This document shows positions 31,913 through 40,771 of a stretch of 64,000 nt of DNA, piece by piece (position 1 is the first letter of the stretch; every line of letters starts with the position of its first letter). A program made the position numbers and the translations under genes. The notes beneath the pieces are model-generated. The model did not search any database and had not been told where the DNA came from. It was given only the letters and a program-made list of their open reading frames with translations. This DNA comes from Bacteroidota bacterium (lineage in GTDB: Bacteria; Bacteroidota; Bacteroidia; Bacteroidales; Bacteroidaceae), in assembly GCA_023426145.1 (NCBI GenBank), contig JAFABG010000004.1, positions 10,983 to 74,982 on the forward strand, in the 5' to 3' direction.

Positions 31913-32449
31913 ATGATAAATGAAGATAAAATCCGAAAAGTTTGTTCCTCTGATGGTGAACGAGGATTCAGACTATTAGTTGATAGCTTTCATGAACCGA
32001 TATACAATTATATTCGGCGAATGGTGATCTCGCATGAAGATGCGGAAGATATATTGCAAGAGGTATTTATTCGTGTTTTTCGTCACCTTGATCAATTCCG
32101 CCATGAGAGTTCGCCCAGTACATGGATTTATAAGATCGCTACCAATGAATGTCTTCGTTCTCTGAACGGGCGCAAGGAAGAAGTGATAGCTGTAGAAGAA
32201 ATTCAAGAAGAATTGATGAGTAAACTAAAGGCTTCAGATTATATTGATTATGAAGATGAATTGGCAGTGAAATTTCAAGAAGCTATTTTGACTTTACCCG
32301 AAAAGCAGCGAATCGTTTTTAATTTACGCTATTATGATGAATTAGAATATGAAGACATCGCTCGCATATTGGATAGTAAAGTTGAGACTCTAAAAGTGAA
32401 CTATCACTATGCAAAAGATAAAATTAAAGATTACATATTAAATCGATAA
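31913..32449 (+). CDS. ECF RNA polymerase sigma-70 factor (RpoE-like)
   Basis: 178 residues. Region 2 is visible in YNYIRRMVISHEDAEDILQEVFIRVFRHLDQFR, with the SSPSTWIYKIATNECLR segment after it; region 4 has LPEKQRIVFNLRYYDELEYEDIARIL. It is closer to RpoE/SigW-type factors than to the FecI-like one at 28561. A small membrane protein follows 5 nt later, the likely anti-sigma, and then a Spy-like protein, a layout typical of an envelope stress response. Confidence 0.92.
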   Translation: MINEDKIRKVCSSDGERGFRLLVDSFHEPIYNYIRRMVISHEDAEDILQEVFIRVFRHLDQFRHESSPSTWIYKIATNECLRSLNGRKEEVIAVEEIQEELMSKLKASDYIDYEDELAVKFQEAILTLPEKQRIVFNLRYYDELEYEDIARILDSKVETLKVNYHYAKDKIKDYILNR

Positions 32450-32454
32450 AAATT

Positions 32455-32811
32455 ATGGATAAGGATTTTGATTTTGACAACATTGGTAAGCGTACACCTT
32501 ATCGTACTCCCGATAATTTTTTCGAGGATTCGCATCGGCAAATATTAGAAAGTACGGTGGGGGTGTCAATTAAAAAACGCCGACAAAGGAGAATCATTTG
32601 GGGCGTGATTGCTGTGGCTGCTGTATTAGCAGGATTACTATTTACCCCTTCGCTCCAATATATGAAAACTGAACGCTCGGATGCTACAATATGGGTGGCC
32701 GATCAGAAACATATAGCTTCTGATCCTATGGATAAATGGATAAATGAATTGTCGGATGAAGAGTTGGAAGAGCTCGTCAACTTTTCTGAAAGCGATATAT
32801 TTTTAAACTGA
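32455..32811 (+). CDS. Putative membrane anti-sigma factor
   Basis: 118 residues. The cytosolic N-terminus (about 45 residues, with KRTPYRTPDNFFEDSHRQIL) precedes one transmembrane helix (about residues 47-64, IIWGVIAVAAVLAGLLF) and a short periplasmic tail ending in acidic ELSDEELEELVNFSES. No zinc-binding anti-sigma (HXXXCXXC) motif is present. The function is inferred from placing and topology: immediately downstream of the ECF sigma gene and just before the Spy-like gene. Confidence 0.65.
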   Translation: MDKDFDFDNIGKRTPYRTPDNFFEDSHRQILESTVGVSIKKRRQRRIIWGVIAVAAVLAGLLFTPSLQYMKTERSDATIWVADQKHIASDPMDKWINELSDEELEELVNFSESDIFLN

Positions 32812-32836
32812 ATAAGTCAATTAAAACAAGAGAAAG

Positions 32837-33421
32837 ATGAAGACTAAATTTATTTACGTAGTGTTGGCAGTTCTCTTTTTGGGAAGCCTGCTGCCTGCTT
32901 CCGCTCAAGATGCGGGGGCTAAACCAAAGAAACAGCGTTTTACACAAGAGCAGATGGTGCAATTTCAAACGAATCAAATGGTGAAAGCTTTGCTTTTAGA
33001 TGATGCAACAGCTGCTAAATTTACTCCTATGTATGAAAAATACCTAAATGAAATTCGTGAATGTCGTATGATGAATCACAAGTTTCGATTGGGACAAAAT
33101 GGTGCAAGAGAAGCGGGTGTAAAAGCGGCAAAAGATGCTCCAAAACCGGTGATGACAGATGCTGAAATCGCAAAGATGCTGAAAGATCAATTTGCGCAAA
33201 GTCGTAAGATGCTTGATGTTCGTGAGAAATATTACAATGAATTCAGCAAGATTCTATCTCAAAAACAGATTTTGAAAATCTATAAGCAAGAGAGAGGCTA
33301 TATGAATAAATTCAGAAAAGAATTTGATCGTAGAAAGAAGATGCGTAAAGGACATGGCCAGCAGTTTAAGCAAGGCAATCACTGGATGGGGAAGAATGTT
33401 TCTCAAGCTCCTCAGAAATAG
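32837..33421 (+). CDS. Spy/CpxP-like periplasmic protein (DUF4890-like)
   Basis: 194 residues with a signal peptide (residues 1-23, cleaved at ASAQ). The body is helical and highly basic, with LTxxQ-like features: RFTQEQMVQFQTNQMVKALLL, DDATAAKFTPMYEKYLNEIR, LSQKQILKIYKQERGYMNKF. This arrangement suits the Spy/CpxP family of periplasmic chaperones that report envelope stress. It is the final gene of the sigma/anti-sigma cluster, so it is probably both a target of the sigma factor and a feedback element. Confidence 0.7.
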   Translation: MKTKFIYVVLAVLFLGSLLPASAQDAGAKPKKQRFTQEQMVQFQTNQMVKALLLDDATAAKFTPMYEKYLNEIRECRMMNHKFRLGQNGAREAGVKAAKDAPKPVMTDAEIAKMLKDQFAQSRKMLDVREKYYNEFSKILSQKQILKIYKQERGYMNKFRKEFDRRKKMRKGHGQQFKQGNHWMGKNVSQAPQK

Positions 33422-33488
33422 AAAAATAGGTTTAGTTTGATTAATTATACGTGTATTATTGTAGAGAGAGATGAGTCTTGAAGTATGG

Positions 33489-33520
33489 CCCGGCAAAGAG
33501 ATTTTTGTCGGGTTATTTTT
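33489..33520 (+). terminator. Rho-independent terminator after the Spy-like gene
   Basis: CCCGGCAAA (33489-33497) pairs with TTTGTCGGG (33504-33512; one G-U), followed by TTATTTTT. Confidence 0.85.
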
Positions 33521-33593
33521 GTATATATATTAGGCGTTTTGTGTGAAATTACTTTTTTCTATCCTTATTTTATGCCTAATTGTTTTTATTTGA

Positions 33594-33623
33594 TTGCTTG
33601 TTCTGTCAGAATGCTTATCTTTG
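33594..33623 (+). promoter_or_regulatory. Promoter of the alanine symporter gene
   Basis: TTG (33594-33596), a 19-nt spacer, then TATCTTTG (33616-33623) match the Bacteroides pattern; the ATG is 26 nt downstream. Confidence 0.65.
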
Positions 33624-33649
33624 TGAAATAAATACAAAATAAAGATGCT

Positions 33650-35002
33650 ATGGATGCACTTGATCACTTTTTCGCTCAGATTAGCACATGGTTATGGGGA
33701 TGGCCGATGATAATAATGTTACTGGGTACTCATTTATTTCTGACGATTCGTTTACGCTTTCCACAGCGTAAGATCTTTACAGCTATTCGTCTTTCTGTTA
33801 AGAAAGATGTGGGGGCAGTTGGAGATGTGAGTCAATTTGGCGCGTTAGCTACTTCGTTGGCTGCTACGATTGGAACAGGAAATATTATTGGAGTTGCTAC
33901 TGCTGTCTCTTTAGGAGGACCTGGAGCTGTTTTCTGGTGTTGGCTGACCGGAGTGCTTGGTATTGCTACAAAATATGCTGAAGGTTTGTTGGCTATTAAA
34001 TACCGTGTGCAAACCCAAAATGGAGAAATGTTAGGAGGTCCGATGTATGCTTTAGAAAGAGGACTAAAAATGAGGTGGATGGCTATTTTATTTTGTGTCT
34101 TTACTGCTATAGCGGCTTTTGGAATTGGTAATACTGTACAGGCAAACTCTATTTCTTTATTGTTGAATGAAGCTTGTGGACTTTCTCCACATGTCACAGG
34201 AGGTATTATTAGTTTGCTAGTTGCTTTGGTTATTCTATTCGGAGTGAAAGGTATAGCCAAAGTTTGTACGGCGCTTGTTCCCTTCATGGCGCTATTCTAT
34301 GTCTTGGGATGTCTGTACATTCTATATTTAAATGCCGCTTATTTGAGAGAAGCAATTAGCTTAATTATAGATTCTGCATTTACTCCTCAAGCTGCTGGAG
34401 GAGGATTTGTTGGGACAACTGTTATGATGGCTGCTCGTTATGGTATAGCTCGTGGATTATTCTCAAATGAATCAGGTTTAGGTTCAGCACCTATTGTGGC
34501 TGCTGCAGCTCAAACCCGCAATCCAGTTCGACAAGCTTTAGTCTCTTCAACTGGGACGTTTTGGGATACTGTGGTTATATGTGCACTCACGGGACTAGTG
34601 TTGGTGAGTAGTATTATTGCTTTCCCTGATATAGATCACACGCAAGGTGGCACATTAACTAAGGCTGCTTTTGGTAAAATACCTTTTGTTGGAACCTTTA
34701 TTTTAACGGTTGGCATTGTAACTTTTGCATTTTCTACTATTTTGGGTTGGAGTTATTATGCTGAAAAAGCCGTGGAATATTTAGGAGGGAAGCGATGGAT
34801 TAAATTTTACCGAGTGCTTTGGATTATAGCTATCTACCTAGGATCAGTAATGAATCTTTCGCTAGTTTGGAATTTAGCAGATGGAATGAATGCTTTGATG
34901 GCTATTCCGAACTTAATATCCTTATTATTGCTTTCGGGTGTAGCAGTGAAAGAAACTAAAAAGTATTTGTGGGAAGGAAACTTAGATAAACATGGGAAGT
35001 GA
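33650..35002 (+). CDS. Sodium:alanine symporter family protein (AGCS)
   Basis: 450 residues with about ten transmembrane segments. AGCS signatures are SQFGALATSLAATIGTGNIIGVATAVSLGGPGAVFW (read in parts; residues about 65-98), GGPMYALERGL and GLGSAPIVAAAAQT. It takes up alanine and/or glycine with Na+ at the inner membrane. It ends only 5 nt before the convergent nfo stop, with a hairpin covering both stops. The exact amino acid is not readable. Confidence 0.92.
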   Translation: MDALDHFFAQISTWLWGWPMIIMLLGTHLFLTIRLRFPQRKIFTAIRLSVKKDVGAVGDVSQFGALATSLAATIGTGNIIGVATAVSLGGPGAVFWCWLTGVLGIATKYAEGLLAIKYRVQTQNGEMLGGPMYALERGLKMRWMAILFCVFTAIAAFGIGNTVQANSISLLLNEACGLSPHVTGGIISLLVALVILFGVKGIAKVCTALVPFMALFYVLGCLYILYLNAAYLREAISLIIDSAFTPQAAGGGFVGTTVMMAARYGIARGLFSNESGLGSAPIVAAAAQTRNPVRQALVSSTGTFWDTVVICALTGLVLVSSIIAFPDIDHTQGGTLTKAAFGKIPFVGTFILTVGIVTFAFSTILGWSYYAEKAVEYLGGKRWIKFYRVLWIIAIYLGSVMNLSLVWNLADGMNALMAIPNLISLLLLSGVAVKETKKYLWEGNLDKHGK

Positions 35003-35021
35003 AGCGTTTATTCAACGCTTC
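35001..35021. terminator. Compact hairpin spanning two convergent stop codons
   Basis: GAAGCGTT (35001-35008) pairs with AACGCTTC (35014-35021) around a 5-nt loop. It holds part of the symporter's TGA and the TAA of nfo. Confidence 0.6.
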
Positions 35022-35841
35022 TCAACCATGCAATTTCTTCAGTCCATATACTTTCATCTGGTGTTTCCAGAATCAGTGGCATATTGTCGAATCTTTTATC
35101 TTTCATTAATTTTTCGAAGAATTCACTCCCGATTAAGCCTTTGCCTATACTGTCGTGGCGGTCAACTCTACTTCTAAGTTCTTTCTTAGAATCATTCAAG
35201 TGCATTGCTCGTAGAAACTTAAACCCCACTTCTTTCTCAAATTTATCGAAAGTGTTATCGTAGTCATTTACTAAATCATACCCCGACGTGTATGTGTGGC
35301 AAGTATCTAGGCAAACGCCTACACGGCTTTGGTCTTCTACTCGATCAATGATATACTTTAGTTGCCAGAATTCAAACCCTAGATTGCTGCCCTGTCCGGC
35401 TGTATTCTCAATCACTGCTGTCACCCCTTTGGTCTTTTCAAGAGTGAGATTGATACTTTCAGCAATCCGTGAAAGGCAATCTTCTGTGCTTATTTTGTTC
35501 AAATGACTACCTGGGTGGAAATTGAGAAGCTTTAGACCTAGCTGTTCACAACGTTGCATCTCATCTAGAAATGCAGCTCTACTCTTTTCCAAAGCTTCTT
35601 CTTCAGGATGGCCTAAATTGATTAGATAGCTATCATGTGGTAGTATAAAATCAGATTTGAAGTTATTCTTTTCGCAATTCTCTTTGAATTGTTTTATACT
35701 TTCTTTTGTTAATGGTTTGCTTACCCATTGACGTTGGTTTTTTGTGAATAAAGCAAAAGCATTTGCTCCAATCTCGTGTGCATTGATAGGGGCGAATTCT
35801 ACACCGCCTGATGCGCTTACATGTGCTCCAATATATTTCAT
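35008..35841 (-). CDS. nfo: Endonuclease IV (deoxyribonuclease IV)
   Basis: 277 residues. Starts MKYIGAHVSASGGV; family motifs are FTKNQRQW, LPHDSYLINLG, NFHPGSH, VIENTAGQGSNLGF, VGVCLDTCHTYTSGYD, MHLNDSK and ILETPDE. These include the metal-binding His, Glu and Asp residues of the AP endonuclease TIM barrel. It cleaves 5' to abasic sites in base-excision repair. It stands alone on the minus strand; the next gene upstream (AraC) lies 106 nt away. Confidence 0.97.
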   Translation of the reverse strand: MKYIGAHVSASGGVEFAPINAHEIGANAFALFTKNQRQWVSKPLTKESIKQFKENCEKNNFKSDFILPHDSYLINLGHPEEEALEKSRAAFLDEMQRCEQLGLKLLNFHPGSHLNKISTEDCLSRIAESINLTLEKTKGVTAVIENTAGQGSNLGFEFWQLKYIIDRVEDQSRVGVCLDTCHTYTSGYDLVNDYDNTFDKFEKEVGFKFLRAMHLNDSKKELRSRVDRHDSIGKGLIGSEFFEKLMKDKRFDNMPLILETPDESIWTEEIAWLRSVE

Positions 35842-35947
35842 ATTCTTATCGCATTTCTCTCTTTGAATTGTTTATATAACAAGGTCAAGCGCCTTAATGT
35901 TTAACTACAATAGGCCGCTTGATCGATATTCTTTTATAGTTTATGGA

Positions 35948-36847
35948 CTATTTAAAAAACTGTAGCCTATATTGAGAAGGAGTCAATGAGGTCATCTCTT
36001 TGAAAGTACGGTTGAAGTGGCTTAAAGATTCAAAGCCACATTCGAAACAGACTTGAGAAATAGTTGTCTTTTTCAGCATTAACAGTTTGCAAGCGTATCC
36101 AATACGCATGTCAGTAACATATTCAATATACGTTTTCCCTGTGTTCTCTTTGAAATACCTACAGAATGCACTTGGATTCATTGCGGCCATAGAGGCTATT
36201 TCTATGAGACTGATATCGCGCGTATAATTATTGTTGATGAATGAAATGATTTTTTCAATTCTTTTATTCCCAAAGGTTGGAAAGACTTCTTGATACATAG
36301 GCGAAGCCATTAGTTGTTTATCTTTTTGTAAAGCCAATAGTTGTAGAAGCTGTAACAAAGTAGTGATTTGTTCAAAGCCTTTTAATTCAGGGAAACGCTC
36401 TAATATGGTAACTATTTGCTCATCATTAACTTGGCGATAAAAGAAGCCTCTTTCAGATTGTTTTAAGAAGTTTTTAATTTGCAAAAACTGAGGATAATGA
36501 TCAATGGAATAACTCATGAAGTCTTTCTCAAATTGAATGATAGTACCTTTCACTCTTAGATCATGATTGTTCATGTATTTGTCATCACTTAGCATGTAGT
36601 GAGGCAAATTTGTTCCAAATAAAATAAGGTCGCCAGCGTTGAACTTTTCAATACAGTCGCCAACAAAACACAACCCCGTACTCTCTTTTACATAAATAAT
36701 TTCATATTGGCTATGAAAATGCCAGGGATAAGTGAAATGATCGTAGTCATAATAGCGCGGATTGATAGGATTGGCTTCCGTAATGGGAAGTTTTTCATTC
36801 ATTATCTGCTTCATAATTTCCTTACTTTCATTAGAAAAGATAAACAA
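35948..36847 (-). CDS. AraC-family transcriptional regulator
   Basis: 299 residues with an N-terminal cupin-type ligand domain (HFTYPWHFHSQYEIIYV, with the HFH and later LPHYML histidines) and a C-terminal AraC DNA-binding domain: first HTH around ISLIEIASMAAMNPSAFCRY, second around TTISQVCFECGFESLSHFNR followed by FKEMTSLTPSQYR. It probably senses a sugar; the target is unknown. The FKBP gene upstream ends 20 nt before it and may be cotranscribed. A shorter start at 36814 is possible. Confidence 0.88.
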   Translation of the reverse strand: MFIFSNESKEIMKQIMNEKLPITEANPINPRYYDYDHFTYPWHFHSQYEIIYVKESTGLCFVGDCIEKFNAGDLILFGTNLPHYMLSDDKYMNNHDLRVKGTIIQFEKDFMSYSIDHYPQFLQIKNFLKQSERGFFYRQVNDEQIVTILERFPELKGFEQITTLLQLLQLLALQKDKQLMASPMYQEVFPTFGNKRIEKIISFINNNYTRDISLIEIASMAAMNPSAFCRYFKENTGKTYIEYVTDMRIGYACKLLMLKKTTISQVCFECGFESLSHFNRTFKEMTSLTPSQYRLQFFK

Positions 36848-36867
36848 ACTATTAAATCCTCATCAAA

Positions 36868-37269
36868 TTAGGCTATTCCAAGAAGTTCTATTTCAAAGAT
36901 GAGAGTTGAACCTCCAGGGATACCTGGTTGCGAGAATTTGCCATAACCCATTTCAGCAGGAAGGTATATCTCCCATTTATCTCCTACTGACATCTGTTGT
37001 AAAGCAATAATCCAGCCTTCTATGAGATCACAAAGGCGAATTGCTAAAGGTGTACCACCACGGCTACTGTCAAACTTCTTACCATTAATCGTTTTACCCG
37101 TGTAATGTGCAGTTATTATGTTTCTTGGGGTGGGGTGTATGTTGTCAGTATTTCCTTTTGACAATACCTTGTAGTATATGCCTTTAGGTAGTGCTTTAAC
37201 TCCCTCTTCTTGTGCTTTCGCACTCAACCAGTCTTTATTTGTTTGGGTGTATTCTTTTTTGTTTGCCAT
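36868..37269 (-). CDS. FKBP-type peptidyl-prolyl cis-trans isomerase
   Basis: 133 residues, cytosolic (no signal peptide). FKBP marks: VTAHYTGK-like IITAHYTGKTINGKKFDSS, IEGWIIALQQMSVGDKWEIY, LPAEMGYG and GGSTLIFEIELL. It should speed proline isomerisation in folding proteins. The residues at the FK506-binding face are only partly kept (W in EGWI, Y in MGYG). It is the probable first gene before the AraC regulator. Confidence 0.92.
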   Translation of the reverse strand: MANKKEYTQTNKDWLSAKAQEEGVKALPKGIYYKVLSKGNTDNIHPTPRNIITAHYTGKTINGKKFDSSRGGTPLAIRLCDLIEGWIIALQQMSVGDKWEIYLPAEMGYGKFSQPGIPGGSTLIFEIELLGIA

Positions 37270-37359
37270 ATGATGTAACTATTTTAATTCTTTGCCAATC
37301 TAAAATACACTTCCTGTTTTTCGCTAAACTCAATATTTCTTAGTCTTGGACTTATATGG

Positions 37360-37402
37360 AAAAATACAACGGGTTACTTTTTTTGAAAATAGTCCCCCGT
37401 TG
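37360..37402 (-). terminator. Terminator of the TrpB2 gene
   Basis: CAACGGG (37367-37373) pairs with CCCGTTG (37396-37402) with some inner pairing; on the minus strand a short U-rich run follows. Confidence 0.65.
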
Positions 37403-37434
37403 CAAAGTTATAATAATATGCTAAGTTAACGTAT

Positions 37435-38805
37435 CTATTCAGCTAGATTGCCTATTTGATCGAGATTTTTCTGAATGTCCGCATCTGTTAGTGAATAGTT
37501 GACTAAGTCGCCAGCCAAATATTTATCGTAAGAAGCCATATCAATCAGTCCATGTCCAGACAAATTGAATAATATCACTTTCTCTTCTCCGGTTTCCTTG
37601 CATTTTTTTGCTTCGCGGACAGCAGCGGCAATCGCGTGGCAAGACTCAGGAGCTGGAATTATACCTTCCATTTGCGCAAAAAGACATCCTGCTTCGAATG
37701 ATTCAAGTTGCTCAATGTCTACAGCTTCCATTAGATTATCTTTCAGTAACTGAGAAACAATTACACCTGCTCCATGATAGCGAAGTCCACCAGCATGGAT
37801 ATGAGCAGGAGCAAAATTATGTCCTAAAGTAAACATGGGTAATAAAGGAGTGTAGCCTGCTTCATCGCCGAAGTCGTATTGAAATTTACCTCGGGTAAGT
37901 TTAGGGCAAGAGGCAGGCTCTGCAGCAACAAAGCGTGTCTTTTTTCCTTCAAGTATGTTGTGGCGCATAAAAGGGAAAGAAATACCTCCGAAGTTTGAAC
38001 CTCCTCCGAAGCAACCAATCACTACATCAGGATATTCGCCAGCCATCTCCATTTGTTTCTCGGCCTCCAAACCTATGATTGTTTGGTGAAGTGTGACGTG
38101 ACTCAATACAGATCCTAGCGTATATTTGCAGTTTGGGGTCATTTGCGCCAATTCGATTGCTTCGGAGATTGCCGTACCTAATGATCCTTGATAAGTTGGG
38201 TTTGCAGTGAGAATATCTTTTCCGGCACGTGTAGACATTGAAGGAGATGGAGTGACCTGTGCCCCGAATGTCTGCATAATGCTCCTACGGTATGGCTTTT
38301 GTTCGTAGCTGATTTTGACTTGATAAACGGCAGCTTCCAGACCGAAAACTTTAGCAGCATAAGAAAGAGCTGCACCCCATTGACCAGCGCCAGTTTCCGT
38401 AGTAACGTTCGTTACACCTTCTTCTTTACAGTAGTACGCTTGTGCAAGTGCCGAATTCAATTTATGTGAGCCGATAGGACTAACACTTTCATTTTTGAAA
38501 TAGATATGCGCCGGGGTGCCGAGTGCTTTCTCTAAGCCATAAGCGCGTACGAGTGGAGTGCTGCGATAATATTTATACATTTCGCGTACCTCTTCGGGTA
38601 TTTCAATCCAGACATCCGTCTGATTTAGTTCCTGATGACATAGTTCTTTGGCAAAGATTGGATACAAATCTTCTGCTTTTAGCGGTTGTTTTGTTCCAGG
38701 GTGTAATGGTGGCATGGGCTTATTGACCATGTCTGCTTGAATATTATACCAGTAGTGTGGAATCTCTTCTTCCGGTAAGATATACCGTTTCCTTTTGTCG
38801 CTCAT
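37435..38805 (-). CDS. TrpB-like pyridoxal-phosphate enzyme (TrpB2, tryptophan synthase beta-type)
   Basis: 456 residues from ATG 38805 (MSDKRKRYILP); the extra upstream codons to 38862 would add an unlikely hydrophobic lead. The PLP Lys is Lys115 in GSHKLNSAL. NESVSPIGSHK, TETGAGQWG and the glycine-rich GCFGGGSNFGG phosphate loop agree with the TrpB2 subfamily, which is about 50 residues longer than TrpB1. It condenses indole with serine or a related substrate. There is no trpA or other trp gene nearby, so it may salvage indole or act alone. Confidence 0.92.
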   Translation of the reverse strand: MSDKRKRYILPEEEIPHYWYNIQADMVNKPMPPLHPGTKQPLKAEDLYPIFAKELCHQELNQTDVWIEIPEEVREMYKYYRSTPLVRAYGLEKALGTPAHIYFKNESVSPIGSHKLNSALAQAYYCKEEGVTNVTTETGAGQWGAALSYAAKVFGLEAAVYQVKISYEQKPYRRSIMQTFGAQVTPSPSMSTRAGKDILTANPTYQGSLGTAISEAIELAQMTPNCKYTLGSVLSHVTLHQTIIGLEAEKQMEMAGEYPDVVIGCFGGGSNFGGISFPFMRHNILEGKKTRFVAAEPASCPKLTRGKFQYDFGDEAGYTPLLPMFTLGHNFAPAHIHAGGLRYHGAGVIVSQLLKDNLMEAVDIEQLESFEAGCLFAQMEGIIPAPESCHAIAAAVREAKKCKETGEEKVILFNLSGHGLIDMASYDKYLAGDLVNYSLTDADIQKNLDQIGNLAE

Positions 38806-38833
38806 AATATTATGGTTTTTAGTTTTCTGCTGC

Positions 38834-38841
38834 CAAAAGTA
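38834..38841 (-). promoter_or_regulatory. -7 promoter element of the TrpB2 gene
   Basis: TACTTTTG on the minus strand matches TAnnTTTG, 28 nt before the chosen ATG, which supports that start. Confidence 0.5.
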
Positions 38842-38905
38842 GATAAAAAAAACAAGAATCATCCAGTTTTGTCAACAAAGAATCGGATTTGATTGTTATT
38901 TTAAT

Positions 38906-38913
38906 TAAGTTTG
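38906..38913 (+). promoter_or_regulatory. -7 promoter element of trkH-trkA
   Basis: TAAGTTTG matches TAnnTTTG, 23 nt before the trkH-type ATG. A -33 element at the right distance is not clear. Confidence 0.45.
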
Positions 38914-38936
38914 CACGGCAATATAAATGACAAAAA

Positions 38937-40766
38937 ATGAAGATATATCATAAGTTCTTATTATATCAGAATAAGTTATTGGGGCCTTATGTGCGCTTTT
39001 TATTACGATTATTACAGGTGTTAACCTATTTGGCCTCTATAGCCTTGATTGCCGGAGTGATTTATGAACATGGATTTACACTCTCGATGGTTGAGCTAGG
39101 GAAAGTTCATAAGTTATATCACACCGTTTGGATTATATATCTGTTAGATGTAACTCTGCATCTATTACTTGAATATCAGAATACCAAGAGACAATACAGG
39201 AGAATTGCTTGGGTATTGAATGGGCTATTATATCTTACATTAGTTCCGGTCATTTTTCATCGTCCTGATGATCAAGGAATGATTCTCCAATTCTGGGAAT
39301 TACTCAATGGGAAATTTTATCATGTCATTTTGCTTTTGGTCCTTTCTTTTTTGAATCTATCAAGTGGGTTAGTTCGTTTATTGGGGCGTCGTACCAATCC
39401 GTCTTTAATATTAGCTGTCAGCTTTATGGTGATTATCATCGTGGGCACAGGGCTATTAATGCTCCCTAGATGTACTATACACGGGATCACTTGGATTGAT
39501 TCTTTGTTTACGGCTACTAGTGCTGTCTGTGTCACTGGGCTGGTGCCGGTTGATGTTTCCACCACATTTACCAGTGGTGGACTTTTAGTTATCATTTTGC
39601 TCATTCAGATAGGCGGATTGGGTGTGATGACTCTGACTAGTTTTTTCGCCATGTTCTTTATGGGAAATACTTCGTTATATAATCAGTTGGTAGTTCGAGA
39701 TATGGTCAGCTCCAATTCTTTAGGATCTTTATTGTCTACTCTGCTATACATCTTGGGATTTACATTGGTCATCGAAGGGGTCGGGATGGTTGCTATTTGG
39801 TTTAGCATTCATGATACATTGGGTATGACTTTAGAAGATGAACTTGCTTTTGCAGCTTTTCATTCTATTTCGGCCTTTTGTAATGCTGGATTTTCTACAT
39901 TATCCGGTAATTTAGGTAATCCTATGGTTATGAGTGATCACAATGGACTCTACCTTTCACTTTCTCTGCTTATTATTTTAGGAGGTATTGGTTTTCCGAT
40001 TTTGGTTAATTTCAAAGATATCGTATTGTATTATATGCGTCGTTTCTGGAGGTTTATTCGGATGCACAAACTAGAAAGGTATAAGGCACACCATCTTTAT
40101 AACCTTAATACTAAAATCGTATTGATTGTCTCTTTTCTTCTTTTATTAACAGGAACATTGGCCATTGCTGCTTTTGAATGGAACGGTTCATTCGCAGGTA
40201 TGCCTGTGGCTGATAAGTGGACTCATGCTTTCTTTAATGCTGTATGTCCGAGAACTGCGGGTTTTAGTAGCATTGATCTAACAACATTTAGTGTACAGTC
40301 ATTATTGATCTATATGATATTTATGTGGATTGGAGGTAGTGCACAGTCCACAGCCGGTGGTATAAAAGTAAATGCTTTTGCGGTAGTTGTATTAAATTTG
40401 ATGGCTGTATTGAGGGGCACAGATCGTGTCGAAGTTTTTGGTCGCGAACTATCTCACGATTCAATTCGACGTTCTAATGCAACGGTAGTTATGTCGCTTG
40501 GAGTACTTTTTATTTCAATGTTTGTTTTAAGTATGCTTGAGCCGGGAACCTCGTTATTGGCACTTGCTTTTGAGTGTATATCTGCATTGAGTACAGTAGG
40601 GGCTAGTTTAAATCTTACTCCTAACCTCTCAGAAGCAGGCAAGTTGTTAATTGTAGTGTTGATGTTTATAGGGCGTGTGGGATTAATAACCTTGATGTTA
40701 GGGATTGTGAAACAAAAGAAAAATACAAAATATCGTTATCCGAGTGATAACATTATAATAAATTAG
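38937..40766 (+). CDS. TrkH/KtrB-family potassium uptake membrane subunit
   Basis: 609 residues. The core (from about residue 150) is the KtrB/TrkH channel-like fold with selectivity-filter loops: TSAVCVTGL in the first repeat, ISAFCNAGF in the second, CPRTAGFS in the third and LSTVGASL in the fourth. The first 150 residues add an extra set of about four to five helices, a long N-terminal extension seen in Bacteroidetes members. It moves K+ with Na+ or H+. The regulatory NAD-binding partner follows 5 nt later. Confidence 0.92.
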   Translation: MKIYHKFLLYQNKLLGPYVRFLLRLLQVLTYLASIALIAGVIYEHGFTLSMVELGKVHKLYHTVWIIYLLDVTLHLLLEYQNTKRQYRRIAWVLNGLLYLTLVPVIFHRPDDQGMILQFWELLNGKFYHVILLLVLSFLNLSSGLVRLLGRRTNPSLILAVSFMVIIIVGTGLLMLPRCTIHGITWIDSLFTATSAVCVTGLVPVDVSTTFTSGGLLVIILLIQIGGLGVMTLTSFFAMFFMGNTSLYNQLVVRDMVSSNSLGSLLSTLLYILGFTLVIEGVGMVAIWFSIHDTLGMTLEDELAFAAFHSISAFCNAGFSTLSGNLGNPMVMSDHNGLYLSLSLLIILGGIGFPILVNFKDIVLYYMRRFWRFIRMHKLERYKAHHLYNLNTKIVLIVSFLLLLTGTLAIAAFEWNGSFAGMPVADKWTHAFFNAVCPRTAGFSSIDLTTFSVQSLLIYMIFMWIGGSAQSTAGGIKVNAFAVVVLNLMAVLRGTDRVEVFGRELSHDSIRRSNATVVMSLGVLFISMFVLSMLEPGTSLLALAFECISALSTVGASLNLTPNLSEAGKLLIVVLMFIGRVGLITLMLGIVKQKKNTKYRYPSDNIIIN

Positions 40767-40771
40767 AAGAC

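Noticed and set aside
37435..38805. TrpB-like gene as part of a trp operon
   Set aside because: It is alone, of the TrpB2 type, with its own -7 box and terminator; no trpA, trpC or trpF is nearby.
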